Positions 33,308 to 43,945 of a stretch of 64,000 nt of DNA are shown one piece after another. The notes under the pieces are model-generated. The model worked only from the letters and a program-made list of their open reading frames with translations, was not told where the DNA came from and ran no database searches. The translations under genes and the position numbers were made by a program. Every line of letters begins with the position of its first letter. Position 1 is the first letter of the stretch. The DNA is from Channallabes apus. Its lineage: Eukaryota; Chordata; Actinopteri; Siluriformes; Clariidae. The DNA is taken from positions 12,740,646-12,804,645 of the forward strand of contig CM060127.1 of assembly GCA_030522415.1 (NCBI GenBank), read 5' to 3'.

Positions 33308-33441
33308 CCCCATCACCGCCAAGTTTCTACTGTAGGGACCTTCAGCAAGGCCCTTAACCCTCAACTATATAACTCAAATATATGATGTCACTCTGGATAA
33401 GGGCATCTTCCAAATGGTTTAATGTAATGTAATGTAAATGT
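33308..33441 (+). mobile_element. SINE fragment with L2-type 3' tail
   Basis: CAGCAAGGCCCTTAACCCTC, CTCTGGATAAGGGCATCTTC and TAATGTAATGTAAATG give the same tail as 39018-39208. The tRNA head is lost; it runs straight into a mariner fragment. Confidence 0.8.
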
Positions 33442-33722
33442 ATTCATTCACGAACACAACTTGAACATTACAAGAACTAAGATGGAAGTTGGTGAGTTAC
33501 AAAATCCCCCGTACAGTCCTGATCTCGCTCCAAGCCATTTCCATCAAAGGAGTTCTTGGGAGGCCAGACATGTGCCAGATAGGACAATGGCTTGGGCATA
33601 CTGTACTGGGAAAACTTTCTAGTGAAACACCGGGATATAGTAAAATAAAGGCAGTTTTTACTATCAGCACTGTGTTCTGTTATCCTGCACAATCAAAAAG
33701 TCCCGATTTGCCTCGAACCAGC
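33442..33722 (+). mobile_element. Mariner-like 3' half (copy E)
   Basis: Begins ATTCATTCACGAACACAACT, passes through AAGGAGTTCTTGGGAGGCCA, and ends AAAAAGTCCCGATTTGCC with TCGAAC, the 3' TIR of the family. The 5' half is absent. Confidence 0.7.
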
Positions 33723-34474
33723 TACTGTATCTATGCGATTTCTGCAGTCCAACTACCCTGGCAAAACGATGTCATCAAGCGGAGACTGAAGACCCGAAAT
33801 TGTTGGCGGTATGCTGCAGGGATTTGCGCCCGATATTATACAAGTGTAAATGTATCTGTCTCTCCAAGCCATATTTGACAAGCAAAATCCCTTAATACAT
33901 TCTGCTGTAACACAAAGATCCATCACTGCCAAACGTCAGCGCCTTTAAGGAAATTAAAATGGTGGGGGGAAAAAAATCTCCGCTTGATATTTGATGCCTT
34001 AGCTGTGTTCATGTTGATTTTTTCATGACACTCGGATGCAATGCGCGGAATTAGGCAGTGATTGAGACGAGAAAATTAATCGCGATTAGAGTGAAATGTA
34101 ATATAATATAAGGTTTGTGCGTATACAGTAAATTGCGTTTCTAAGAAAAATAATGATTAATTTGTAGTTCTTTGCAGAATAACTAGGATAAGCAGTTCTG
34201 ATGCATAAATAAATAAATAATAATTCAGAATGAGCTGGTGGACAAACTCCGGATCAGCAGGTGAAGCTCAAGCAGCGCTGAGAGAAGTCTCAGGACATAC
34301 AGAGACGTTGAGCGAGTAGACAGTTAGACGCAGGCGACTTCATCAGTCAGTGATGAGAGGAGACGCCGGTGTGTCAGCCTCGTCAGTGCTCCATATTAAA
34401 CGAGTTTAAACACCACACCGGGGCCCGACGTTAATCTGAGGCCCAACGCATGACAGCCCGGATGTCTGCCTTCC

Positions 34475-34512
<38 letters not shown>

Positions 34513-34828
34513 TCGCACACATGCGCAGAGTTCGGAGGCCTGTCAGGCAGGTAATAGAAGAGTGCGGAGGAGATAAGAGAGTGATGGATTGGCTCCTCTT
34601 TCTCTGATTGGGATCCGGCCATGTAATACCACCTCATCTGCCGAGAAAACGAGAGCGAGAGACAGAGGGAGGGGAAAAAAAAGTCGCTTGGAAGAGTGAT
34701 CTGATTTTAATTAATAAAATCGTGGCAGCTGGTGGACAGAAATGTAGAATAGCTCGGCTATTTGTGTGTGTGTGTGTCTGTGTGTCTGTGTGTATGTATA
34801 TGTGTGTGTGTGTATATGTGTGTGTGAG

Positions 34829-34864
<36 letters not shown>

Positions 34865-35042
34865 AATTATTGTGCCCAGACTTCCTGTGATGAAATCTAC
34901 CTCATAAAACGAGGACGCGTCTGAAACTTCCTCGGACGTTTCTGTTCATTTCTCCATGGAAACAAGGCTGCAAAAGGTGCTCCACCCCGGCGAAGACGCA
35001 GCCGAAAAGTGTGACGTGAGCGCAGAAGTGTTTCATACACAC

Positions 35043-35085
<43 letters not shown>

Positions 35086-35432
35086 GTACATCCATCACTA
35101 TGAACAGGACATGCTCTTTAATGTGAATGGTGGCCAGATGGAAAATGTGAAAATGATGCATAATTACAGAGGCTACATGTAAGGCGCATTGAAAAATTTG
35201 ACCAATCTGCGATTGACCTTTCCCGTTCGTGACACTTGCTTGGATGTATGTGTGTGTGTGTGTTTATGCGTTTGTTTTAGTTTCTAACTGCGATGATTAA
35301 AAAGGGTAAAATGTGAGGGCCGGAGTTTATGTGACAGCTCATGACCTGGTCCGAGAGAGAGAGAGAGTGCTGATCTTACACACTCCACTAGGGGTCTCGT
35401 AGCAGAGACAGCCAGAGGTCACAGACAGACAG

Positions 35433-35464
<32 letters not shown>

Positions 35465-35940
35465 GGACAAACCCTCCTCTCTGTCTCCATCTCTCTCACT
35501 TTTTTGTTGCTCACTTCTGTGTCACTTTAGATGACGAAGAAATGAAGAGAAGAAAGAATGATTAGGACCTTAATGCTTTTTTGATAGCAATCGACTCGGC
35601 TCTTCTTTTGGAGTCGCCTTAATTAACTCACTTAAAACCGCATACATATGCAAATTATGCACATATAGTATTTGTTCTGTGTAGCCTGACTACACGGATT
35701 TATATTCTCACTGCTGCTGAGCCGTCGTTCGGACTTAGTCTTGGGAAAAGAAATAGACAGTGTGAAAAGTAACATAACAAAATGATTATGATAATAAAAG
35801 GCACAAATGAAAAGTAACGCTTTCAGGTCGTCCAAGGAGATGTTAGCTACATTTGTCTAGCACAGACGACGTAGTGTAACATTTGTTCCATTTACATTTC
35901 ATGAAAAACAATGTTGTTTTTCACTGTTTTGAGAATGACT
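33723..35940. other. Single-copy-looking stretch with microsatellites
   Basis: (TC)n at 34475-34506; (TG)n with interruptions at 34760-34861; (AC)n at 35036-35080 and 35423-35460. 33960-34130 and 35540-35640 contain TTAATCG/TTAATTAA-type motifs and might hold regulatory DNA. No gene recognised. Confidence 0.3.
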
Positions 35941-35946
35941 TTAAGG

Positions 35947-35986
35947 CCGCACTGGGGATTAGTGGTTAGCACCGTCGCCTTGCATC
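35947..35986 (+). mobile_element. V-SINE head, split by the BEL/Pao insertion
   Basis: GGATTAGTGGTTAGCACCGT then CGCCTTGCATC is the tRNA-like head. The SINE breaks at 35986 where an LTR begins and resumes at 43666 (GCACCTACAGGGTCCGGG). GCATC (35982-35986) and GCACC (43666-43670) are the 5 bp target duplication with one change. Confidence 0.85.
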
Positions 35987-36530
35987 TGTAAGAGCCATAT
36001 CGTACTTGTTATGAATTTGTTGTAGTGTTTATTTGTTTTTATTTCATGTTATTTGACCTTATTCTATTCATTAGTAAAGCATTAAGCATTAAGTTTGTTA
36101 TATAAGCCATAAGCTTTAAATTGGTTAGTTAAGCATCCATTTGGTCTGTGATGTCATTCATGTTTGACTATCGCAGAAAGTTTCAGTTTACATGCGGAAG
36201 GCTACTGAAACACAAGCTTTTGACACTAAGCTAACTGTAATCAGATATATACAGCAAATGTGTTGTTATATGCGTAAGCTAATCGTAATCCAAGATCTTC
36301 GTAAGATACAGCAAATAGGTTGTTGTAAAAGTCAGAAATTTGCAAGATACAGCAACTGGTGTTGTAAGCACAGTGAATTTACTCAAGACGACTGTATGAA
36401 GTGTTGATTCTTTGATGCTGACAAAATAAACTACAAGAGACAAAGAGATCATCGGACTTCTGTTGTGTGAGTGAAACTTCAAATTAAAGATATGCGTCAA
36501 AACTAGTGAAATAATATGTCCGCATCTACA
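35987..36530 (+). repeat. 5' LTR of BEL/Pao element
   Basis: 544 bp, TG...CA ended, with AATAAA near 36424. It lacks some segments found in the 3' LTR (around 36140-36185), otherwise closely similar. Confidence 0.93.
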
Positions 36531-36567
36531 AAAGTCAAAAGCTTATCCGCAGTTTAAGTGAAGACAA

Positions 36568-37291
36568 ATGAATGTTGAAAACGAAAGGCACCTGCTCGCC
36601 TTGAATTTCACGATGGCAAGCGGCGAAGACAACGCCGCCCATAAAGACCACGAGCAGGAGATGGCGCCTGGTAACCAGAGCCAGGAAAAGAAGCGTCACG
36701 AACTGATGGACGTCAGAGGAGGCAAGGCAAGTCAATTGACTGTAAAATCCCTCGAGATAGCGACGCTCATGAGCAATGCTTGTAATTTGAATGCTGTTGT
36801 AACTAAGTTTAAGGACTACACGGAGCTCCTAGGAGAGTTTGTTGAAAGCAACAAACTGCTAAAGTACTTAAAGGAAGAAGAATATGAATATGACCAGGGC
36901 GAGTGGTATCAGTCTAAAATGCTGAGCTGCACAGACTTCATAGCAAAGGTGGAGTCGTGGATTGCAAAGACTAACCGCCGCCTTAGAATGCTTCAAACAC
37001 TTGACGATGGCACAGGTGGCGGAAGCCGAGCCATATAAAAGCGTGGTGTCGGTAGCGTTTAAAAGGTCCTCAACATCCACAGCATCCTCAGCTAGACTAA
37101 AGAAGGTGGAAATTAAAAAAGCAGCCCTGTTAGTTAAAGCAGCAGCCCTAGCAAAACGGCAGGCGATAGAACAGAAGGAAGCACAACTGAAGGCTGAGAA
37201 AGAAAGGCTGGAATTAGAAACGGCGATCACTATTGCCGACGCTGAAATGAAAGCGCATCAGGGTTACAAAGAACGACAACGTTCAGCATGA
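36568..37291 (+). pseudogene. BEL/Pao gag, N-terminal part with coiled coil
   Basis: Structural capsid-type polyprotein start. The first frame (36568-37038) covers the N-terminal helical region (NLNAVVTKFKDYTELLGEFV, EWYQSKMLSCTDFIAKVESW). A frame change around 36970-37030 leads to a frame open to 37291 with an Ala/Lys/Glu-rich coiled coil: KKVEIKKAALLVKAAALAKR, QAIEQKEAQLKAEKERLELE. That coiled coil is typical of Pao gag in fish and invertebrates. The start ATG chosen is the first in the frame after the LTR. Confidence 0.8.
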
Positions 37292-37372
37292 GAGAGCGCA
37301 GTCACTGCACCAAGCAGCGCACACGTTCCCAACTCGGAATACAACAGCAGATGGCAGCCCGCAAGAGAGAGC

Positions 37373-38014
37373 GTGGTCATTGAAACCAGTAGCGCGCACT
37401 CTCTCCCCTTCAACTTGGAAGGTAATGATCTTTATGATTATAGCGCTTCAATGAACTGTACTGAACTGCCACCACGTCACGAAGCACACCACGTTGATGT
37501 GCCCCTCAGCGTCAGACCTACTATGACAAGCACGCAGAGAGAACGCCCCATCCACGGCAATGAACACCTACGTCAGAGTTTTGATACAGCATATTCTCAA
37601 AGGCCAACGCTCTACGGGGCAGCGCATTCAGGTGTGCCGATAAGCGCAAACACACAAATGACGAACACCTTAAGGGACACTCGAGATAATGATTTCCTAC
37701 GTCATGGACTTGACACAGTGCATTACCAAATGCAACGTCAGGCAGAACTCACAGAAATGCTCGCGAGGAGCCAAATGATGTCCTCCCTGCCTCAATGCGA
37801 CATTCCTCCCTACTACGAGTACTACGGGACGAGAGCCAAGTTCGCCCAGCTGGTGGACTTCATAGATCAACAAGCCAGACTGTACTCCGACCCGCTCTGC
37901 GCCGACCTGGACACCATGAACAGCGATAAGAAACACCCCCCTTCCCGGTCGCACATCCCTTCAAGGACACAAACAAAAAAGGGAAGGAAAAGCCAGGGTC
38001 AGCTTTGCAACTGA
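37373..38014 (+). pseudogene. BEL/Pao gag, middle part
   Basis: A 213-residue open frame without a sharp motif, rich in polar residues, with YYEYYGTRAKFAQLVDFIDQ near residues 148-170; this aligns in position with the capsid-like segment of Pao gag. It ends in a basic RSHIPSRTQTKKGRKSQ tail before the zinc knuckle region. Between 37291 and 37373 the frame is interrupted by a stop. Confidence 0.65.
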
Positions 38015-38059
38015 GGTCAGGCAGGTTGGTAAAACTCACAAAGACTCGATTATAATGAA

Positions 38060-38293
38060 GAATGCCGGTACATTAGCCATAAAGAGGGCCATATCTTAGA
38101 CGAGTGCGTAAAATTTAACGATCAGACACACAAAGACAAAGTAGAATTTCTAAAAAGGAATGGATTGTGCTTTCGATGCTTAGTTAAGGGACATTTAATT
38201 AAGGATTGTAAGAAAAAAGTCACGTGTTCTTGTGCTCAAAGCCACATCACCGCATGCTGCACATCGCAGTGCAAGACACGGCGCGGCCAGTAG
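38060..38293 (+). pseudogene. BEL/Pao gag zinc knuckle region
   Basis: Nucleic-acid binding region of gag. It contains DKVEFLKRNGLCFRCLVKGH then LIKDCKKK, a CX2CX4HX4C knuckle, followed by a second Cys/His-rich stretch (CSCAQSHITACCTSQC). Its frame is interrupted by a TAG after RRGQ at about 38291. Confidence 0.85.
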
Positions 38294-38428
38294 CAAGCCG
38301 ACAAAACTGAAACTGAAAGTGAACCGCCAGCTACATTAGGTCACGAAACAAATGCCCTCACTGGGGCTGGAGGTAATTCCATCCTCCCCATAGTACCTGT
38401 TAAAATAAAGTCCAAGAAGGGTGACAAA

Positions 38429-38869
38429 ATGGCAGAAGTGTATGCATTTATAGACCAAGGCAGTTCTGCCACATTCTGTACAGAGTCATTAGCAAGGCGA
38501 TTAAATGTACAAGGCAGAAGAGTTAAAATACTGCTGAGCACCATGAACTCCACAAAACTAGTAGAAAGTTACATGCTCAATGATTTGGCGATTAGTAGCC
38601 TGGAAGAAAACACCTTTATTGAACTTCCCAACGTGTTTACGCAAAAGAATATCCCAGCTACAGTGGAAAGTATTCCACAACAGCACGACATCGACCAGTG
38701 GCCCTACCTTAGCGATTTAAAGTTGTCCCAGATTAACGCTGGAATCGAAATTCTCATAGGAAATAAAGAGCACAAACTCCTAGAACCACGGCGAGTAATT
38801 AATAGCAGGCATGAAGGGCCATACGCAGTGCACAATGCTCTCGGATGGACTGTGAACGGGCCTCTCTGA
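38429..38869 (+). pseudogene. BEL/Pao aspartic protease and N-terminal RT linker
   Basis: The protease active site appears as AFIDQGSSATFCTESLARRL, with Gln where Ser/Thr/Pro is usual after the catalytic Asp. It continues to WPYLSDLKLSQINAGIEILI and GPYAVHNALGWTVNGPL, the conserved block leading to RT. A stop at 38867-38869 cuts the frame; similarity continues to 39017 (SQEDYQFLD), where a SINE is inserted. ATG 38429 is only the first in the open stretch. Confidence 0.82.
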
Positions 38870-39017
38870 GAACCCGACGAACCAGCGAGCGTTACAGTTA
38901 ACAGAACCTCCATTGAAAGTGTAGAGCAAATGCTGATACAGCAGTTCAATCACGATTTTCCCGAACAAAATTATGATAAGGCCGAGTGGTCACAGGAAGA
39001 CTATCAGTTTTTAGACC

Positions 39018-39208
39018 AGGGGTAGCTCAGTGGTTAAGGCATTGGACTGCGGTTCGGAAGATCCCAGGTTCAAATCCCACAACCACCAAGTTACCACTGT
39101 TGGGCCCTTGAGCAAGGCCCTTAACCCTCAACTGCTCAGATGTGTAATGAGATAAAAATGTAAGTCGCTCTGGATAAGAGTGTCTGCCAAATGCCTAAAT
39201 GTAAATGT
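39018..39208 (+). mobile_element. tRNA-derived SINE with L2 tail, inserted in BEL/Pao pol
   Basis: The tRNA-like head GGGGTAGCTCAGTGGTTAAG with B box GGTTCAAATCC is followed by TTGGGCCCTTGAGCAAGGCC and TAAGTCGCTCTGGATAAGAG with (TGTAAA)-type end. It breaks the pol frame between protease and RT; TAGAC on both sides is the probable target duplication. This is the only complete copy of this SINE family here. Confidence 0.9.
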
Positions 39209-39209
39209 A

Positions 39210-39907
39210 GACTCCGTGAATAACTCTCTGCAGTTTATAAATAATCACTACCACATCGGCCTTCCACTAAAAAAGGCAGTCATTCAAATGCCAAATAACC
39301 GAAGTGCAGCTATGCAGTGCGCATTAAACCTTAAACGAAAACTTAACAGCAACAGCTCCTTTCACGAGGAGTACACAAACTTCATGAATGACATGCTTAA
39401 AAAGGGTCATGCAGTCAGGGTCCCTACACATCACGTAAACCGCAAAGACGGTCAGGTGTGGTACAGTACATACCGCATCATGGCGTCTATCATCCTCAAA
39501 AGAATAAACTGAGGGTGGTTTTTGACTGTGCTGCCAGTTATCAAGGAGTGTCACTAAATAGTGAGCTCCTGCAAGGACCAGACTTAACAAACTCACTCAT
39601 CGGCGTGCTCACACGCTTTAGACAAAAAGAAATTGCCATGATGGCAGATGTAGAAGCCATGTACTATCAAGCGAGAGTCCCCGAGAAGGACACAGATCTG
39701 CTGCGCTGTCTATGGTGGCCGAACGGAGACGTGAACCAAGATTTAGTTGAGTATAAGATGGTAGTTCACTTGTTCGCCCTTAAAAACTTCGCCCTTAGAA
39801 AGACAGCGGAAGAAAACCGCAGCAACGCACCTGCTGTGGCAGTTAATACAGTACTTAAAAACTTTTACGTTGACGACTGCTTGAAGTCTGTTGCAAGCCA
39901 TGATTAA
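39210..39907 (+). pseudogene. BEL/Pao reverse transcriptase
   Basis: The region before the SINE continues as SVNNSLQFINNHYHIGLPLK and MPNNRSAAMQCALNLKRKL to about 39440. A frameshift near 39460 moves to the frame of 39458-39907, with [20 protein letters not shown], the first catalytic Asp in [18 protein letters not shown], and FYVDDCLKS (YVDD) at about 39866-39892. Between these blocks the palm segment after YKMVVHLF is shortened by a small deletion. A TAA at 39905 ends it, and similarity goes on to about 40048. Confidence 0.85.
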
Positions 39908-40064
39908 GCAGTCGCCTTATACAATGATCTCACAAGCCTCTGTGCAAGTGGAGGGTTCAACCTCACTGAGTGGGTAAGCAACAGCCGTGCCCTACTCACT
40001 TCCATACCCGAAAGCGAAATGATCAAAGACATGAGAGACGTACAGTAGACTTGAGTAAATAGAA

Positions 40065-40358
40065 ATGAAATTGCTGGACAATATGTTTTGGACTGATAGC
40101 ACAACTGTTTTGAGATACATTGACAATGAAACACTTCGTTTTAAAACCTTTGTGGCCAACAGAATCGCCATTATAATAGAGTCAACCAAGACAAAGCAAT
40201 GGAGGTACGTCAATACCTCAAAAAACCCAGCTGATTCTGCGTCCATGGGGGCATCCTGTGAAAGGTTTATGAAAAATGTCGACTGGATCCATGGTCCCTC
40301 CTTTCTTGAAGTAGCAGAGTGCAAATGGCCTGAGAACATTTATGACACGTCAATGTAA
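40065..40358 (+). pseudogene. BEL/Pao RNase H-like domain, C-terminal part
   Basis: DNMFWTDSTTVLRYIDNETL, FKTFVANRIAIIIESTKTKQ and WRYVNTSKNPADSASMGASC then DWIHGPSFL, the domain between RT and integrase in Pao elements. The segment that should join RT to this point, including the early RNase H catalytic residues, is missing, so a deletion of several hundred bases lies near 40050-40065. Confidence 0.82.
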
Positions 40359-40569
40359 GAAAATGACAACGAAATTAAGCTCTCAGCTTTAGTGAACATT
40401 ATGAGCACTGCAGAAAGCACATACGCAGTGAGTAAATTGATTACTTATCACTCTGATTGGCACAAGTTAAAAAGATCCGTTGCCTGGATCCTTCGCATCA
40501 GAGACATGCTCAAACGAAAAACAGAAAGGGTCAAAACACAAGTACATAGATAACCCAAAGACAGAAAAT

Positions 40570-40682
40570 TCAATTAATTTTTTTTCAATTCAATTCAATT
40601 TTATTTATATAGCGCTTTTAACAATGGTCATTGTCTCAAAGCAGCTTCACAAAAATGAAAGAAATTTAACAAAAAAAATTAA

Positions 40683-40725
<43 letters not shown>

Positions 40726-41490
40726 TAATTAATTAAATAATAATAATAAATAAATAAAATAAAATAAAAATAATAATAATTATAGAAAAGAAAATAATTG
40801 GAAGTGTGTATGTGTGAGAAAAATGTGCAGATAATAATAATGAGACGAATTAATGAAATGTCTCTGATGAGCAAGCCAAGGGTGACGGCGACGGTGGCAA
40901 GGAAAAACTCCCTGAGATGGCATTAGGAAGAAACCTTGAGAGGAACCAGACTCAACAGGGAACCCATCCTCATTTGGGCGATAACAGATAGAAATGATAT
41001 AACATCTTGTGTGTTGTGCAGGTGAAAATTCAATATGACAGAAATTATTTAAATTGACATGAAGACCAGTTCAGCATAGGGACGAGTCGGTAGGTGCAGA
41101 GGGCAGATGAGGTCTGGATCACTGGAAGCACAGGAGCAGCATGTGTAGCTCCAACCATCATAAAGCTGAATCCAGCTGGAGCTGGTCCTTCTCTGGATGC
41201 CTCAGGAACCTCGCAGGGTCGGCCTTTGTCTACTGAAGCTGGCAAAATCTCCCGATGCCTCGGGATGGGTAGAGAAATACAGAACAGATGGGGAGAATTA
41301 GCGTAGTTGCCATTCGGGATAGGTGTACTGGAGTATGAGATTATGGGATGAGTTATGTGTATGCCAGATTAAAAAGATGCGTCTTGAGTCTACTTTTGAA
41401 CTGAGAAACCGTGTCTGCTCCCCGAACACTGTCTGGAAGGCTATTCCAAAGCTTTGGAGCTAAATATGAAAATGCCCTACTCCCTTTTGT
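40570..41490 (+). mobile_element. Dispersed repeat, 921 bp, inserted in BEL/Pao pol
   Basis: Flanked by AGAAAAT (40563-40569 and 41491-41497), a 7 bp duplication. Begins with TCAATT repeats and TTTTATTTATATAGCGCTTT, AACAATGGTCATTGTCTCAA, GCAGCTTCACAAAA; includes an (AAT)n run (40683-40725), GATGAGCAAGCCAAGG, CTCCCTGAGATGGCATTAGG and GGAACCAGACTCAACAGGGA. Ends near ATGCCCTACTCCCTTTTGT. No coding potential of note (ORFs are incidental). The family is unnamed here but shared with 27945-28500 and 42193-42276. Confidence 0.85.
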
Positions 41491-41510
41491 AGAAAATCAC
41501 ACGTCTCTAA

Positions 41511-42895
41511 CAGTTCAAGACCTAACAAGAGCAGAACACGAAATCATTAAGTTCACTCAAAGACAAAATTTTATGGAAGAAATTTCCACGTTGCAAAAGG
41601 GTAAAGCAGCAGCAGAATTCAAAAAGGGAATTCCCACACAGCAAAAACGCAAGGAATCTGTAAAAAGAAACAGTTGCTTGTCCAAACTGGACCCAGTGCT
41701 ACAGGATGGATTGCTGAGAGTCGGAGGACGTCTCGGCAGGTCCGCAATGCCAGAGCATGTTAAACACCCAGTCATTATACCTAAAGACTCACATATCGCA
41801 ACGTTAATATTAACGAGACGTTCATGAAAAGATTGGACACAGTGGCAGAAATTACATGCTTTCAGAATTGCGGCAGAAATACTGGATTCCGACTGCTAAC
41901 TCACTTGTAAGACAGTTTCTCTCCAGGTGTGTGATATGCAGAAAGTCTAGAGCTAAAATAGGTGAGCAAAAAATGTCAGAACTGCCAAGTGATAGAATAA
42001 CACCAGATCACCCACCCTTTACTAACGTGGGAGTAGATTACTTCGGACCCTTCGAGGTCAAACGTGGCAAAAGTAACGTTAAAAGATATGGCGTACTTTT
42101 CACTTATCTGACAACAAGAGCCGTGCACATCGAAATTGTTAATTCGCTTGACACAGACTCTTGTGTGAATGCCATGCGACGCTTTATAAGCAATTCAATT
42201 CAATTTCAATTCAATTTTATTTATATAGCGCTTTTAACAATGGTCATTGTCTCAAAGCAGCTTCACAAAAATTGAAATAAGCAGGAGAGGTCAGGTGTCA
42301 GTTATGAGAAGTGACAATGGAACAAACTTCATAGGCGCTGAGACTGAACTGCATGAGGCTATTCAGCAATGGAATCACGAATTGAAAGCTTCCTCACTCA
42401 AAGGAACACACAGTGGACATTCAATCCACCTTCTGGATCTCACTTTGGTTGAATATGGGAAAGGGAGATCAGATCAGTTAGAAAAATCTTGAGATCAGTA
42501 CTGAAAGAACAAACATTAACTGATGAGAGCCTGCATACATTTATGTGTGATGTAGAAGCGATAATGAATAACCGACCCCTTACTACTGTCTCGGAGGATC
42601 CCACAGATCTGGAATCCCTGACGCCCTGACGTTTTGGAAGCGATGGGTGCGTGAATACTTGCCCTTGCTCCAGGAACGTCAAAAATGGTTTCAAGAGAGA
42701 AAAAACCTTTCGATTGGAGACATAGTTTTAATAATTGATGAGTCTTCTCCAAGAAATTCATGGGTCATGGGAAGAATCACGAAAGTGTTTCCCGACAAAA
42801 GGGGTTTTGTGAGACGTGTGCTAGTTATAACTAAGACCAACACTCTGGAAAGACCCATCGACAAGCTGTGCCTCATATGTGAAATGGACTGTTAA
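41511..42895 (+). pseudogene. BEL/Pao integrase, fragmented
   Basis: Inserts the cDNA copy. The order is preserved: an N-terminal stretch (LTRAEHEIIKFTQRQNFMEE, LQDGLLRVGGRLGRSAMPE), the HHCC zinc domain ending in CVIC (41928-41942), and a core with the first Asp in NVGVDYFGPFEVKRG and the second in MRSDNGTNFIGAETEL. The Glu lies in IWERE-like sequence near 42455, just after an in-frame stop. The C-terminal domain is in 42647-42895 (RKNLSIGDIVLIIDESSPRN, GRITKVFPDKRGFVRRVL, RPIDKLCLICEM). Breaks: frameshift near 41820, the 84 bp insertion, stop and frame changes at 42400-42490, and a deletion near 42625. Confidence 0.85.
42193..42276 (+). mobile_element. Dispersed repeat, 84 bp copy, inserted in integrase
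   Basis: Flanked by exact ATAAGCA (42186-42192 and 42277-42283), a 7 bp duplication. Contains only the first part of the family: TTTTATTTATATAGCGCTTT, AACAATGGTCATTGTCTCAA, GCAGCTTCACAAAA. The ends TTCAATT and AATTGAA form a short inverted pair. Removing it restores an uninterrupted integrase frame at that point. Confidence 0.85.
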
Positions 42896-43082
42896 ATGTG
42901 TGATAATCTGTTATGAAATTTGATAAACAAATATAAACACCTGAGATAAATATTCTACATTTAAAAGATTTAAAATGTTTTTGAAGGTTAAAAATGTTTG
43001 ATTTCATGGCTTTATCACAAAAAAAAAAAAACCCACAAAATTGTAATTGTCAGTCTCCATGCCTGTCAATTAGGGGCTGGAA

Positions 43083-43665
43083 TGTAAGAGCCATATCGTA
43101 CTTGTTCTGAATTTGTTGTAGTGTTTATTTGTTTTTATTTCATGTTATTTTACCTTATTCTATTCATTAGTAAAGCATTAAGCATTAAGTTTATTACATA
43201 AGCCATAAGCTTTAAATTTGTTCGTTAAGCATCCATTTTGACAATCGTAAGTTGGTCTGTGATGTCATTCTACAAATACATGACATGTATTTGTTTGACT
43301 ATCGCATGATAGAGAGTTCAGTTTAGATGCGAAAGGCTACTGAAACACAAGCTTTTGACCGTAAGCTACCCGTAAGCAGATATATACAGCAAATGTGTTG
43401 TTATACGCGTAAGCTAATCATAATCCAAGATCTTCGTAAGATACAGCAAATAGGTTGTTGTAAAAGTCAGAAATTTACAAGATACAGCAACTGGTGTTGT
43501 AACCACAGTGGATTTACTCAAGACGACTGTATGAAGTGTTGATTCTTTGATGCTGACAAAATAAACTACAAGAGACAAAGAGATCATCGGACTTCTGTTG
43601 TGTGAGTGAAACTTCAAATTAAAGATACGCGTCAAAACTAGTGAAATAATATGTCCGCATCTACA
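43083..43665 (+). repeat. 3' LTR of BEL/Pao element
   Basis: 583 bp, TGTAAGAGCC...CATCTACA, with AATAAA near 43559. It contains extra segments (around 43237-43300) not in the 5' LTR; otherwise the two are nearly identical by eye, which argues for a fairly recent insertion. Confidence 0.93.
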
Positions 43666-43945
43666 GCACCTACAGGGTCCGGGTTCTATTCCCGGCCAGG
43701 TTTGATTGCCGTCTCTGTGTGCATGGAGTTTGCATGTTCTCCCCTTGTTTGGTGGGTTTCCTCCAGGTACTCCGCTTTCCTCCACAGTCCAAAGACATGC
43801 AGATGAGGCTGATTAGCATTTTCAAATTATGTGTAAATGAGCATGTGAGTGTGTGTACCTTGCAGTGGATTGGCTCCCCATCCGGGGAGTACCCAGCGTG
43901 GTGTCCCAAGTACCCTGAGCTATCCATCAGCAACCCTGTATACAC
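43666..43945 (+). mobile_element. V-SINE body, continuation of the split copy
   Basis: GCACCTACAGGGTCCGGG, TTCTATTCCCGGCCAGG (B box region), GCATGGAGTTTGCATGTTCT, CCACAGTCCAAAGACATGCA, GCAGTGGATTGGCTCCCC and an ACCCTGTATACACAATAA tail. Together with 35947-35986 it makes one SINE. Confidence 0.88.

Larger units (their letters stand above)
35987..43665 (+). mobile_element. BEL/Pao LTR retrotransposon, two LTRs, defective
   Basis: 7.68 kb from TGTAAGAGCC to GCATCTACA, with two LTRs, a 5 bp target duplication and the domain order gag, protease, RT, RNase H, integrase, which is the Pao/BEL order. Regions: gag 36568-38290, protease 38429-38990, RT 39210-40050, RNase H 40065-40358, integrase 41511-42895. 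No envelope-like ORF lies between integrase and the 3' LTR. Three later insertions (SINE 39018-39208; repeats 40570-41490 and 42193-42276) and several frameshifts and deletions have inactivated it. A purine-rich AGGGGCTGGAA precedes the 3' LTR; I could not identify the primer binding site. Confidence 0.93.

Noticed and set aside
36192..36407. ORF repeated at 43327-43542, apparent paralogous small genes
   Set aside because: Both lie inside the two LTRs of the BEL/Pao element.
39018..39085. Possible tRNA gene (A and B boxes)
   Set aside because: The tRNA-like head is joined to an L2-type SINE tail and flanked by a target duplication; no cloverleaf-complete gene.
42896..43082. Envelope-like gene in the BEL/Pao element
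   Set aside because: Less than 200 bp between integrase and 3' LTR, with no ORF.
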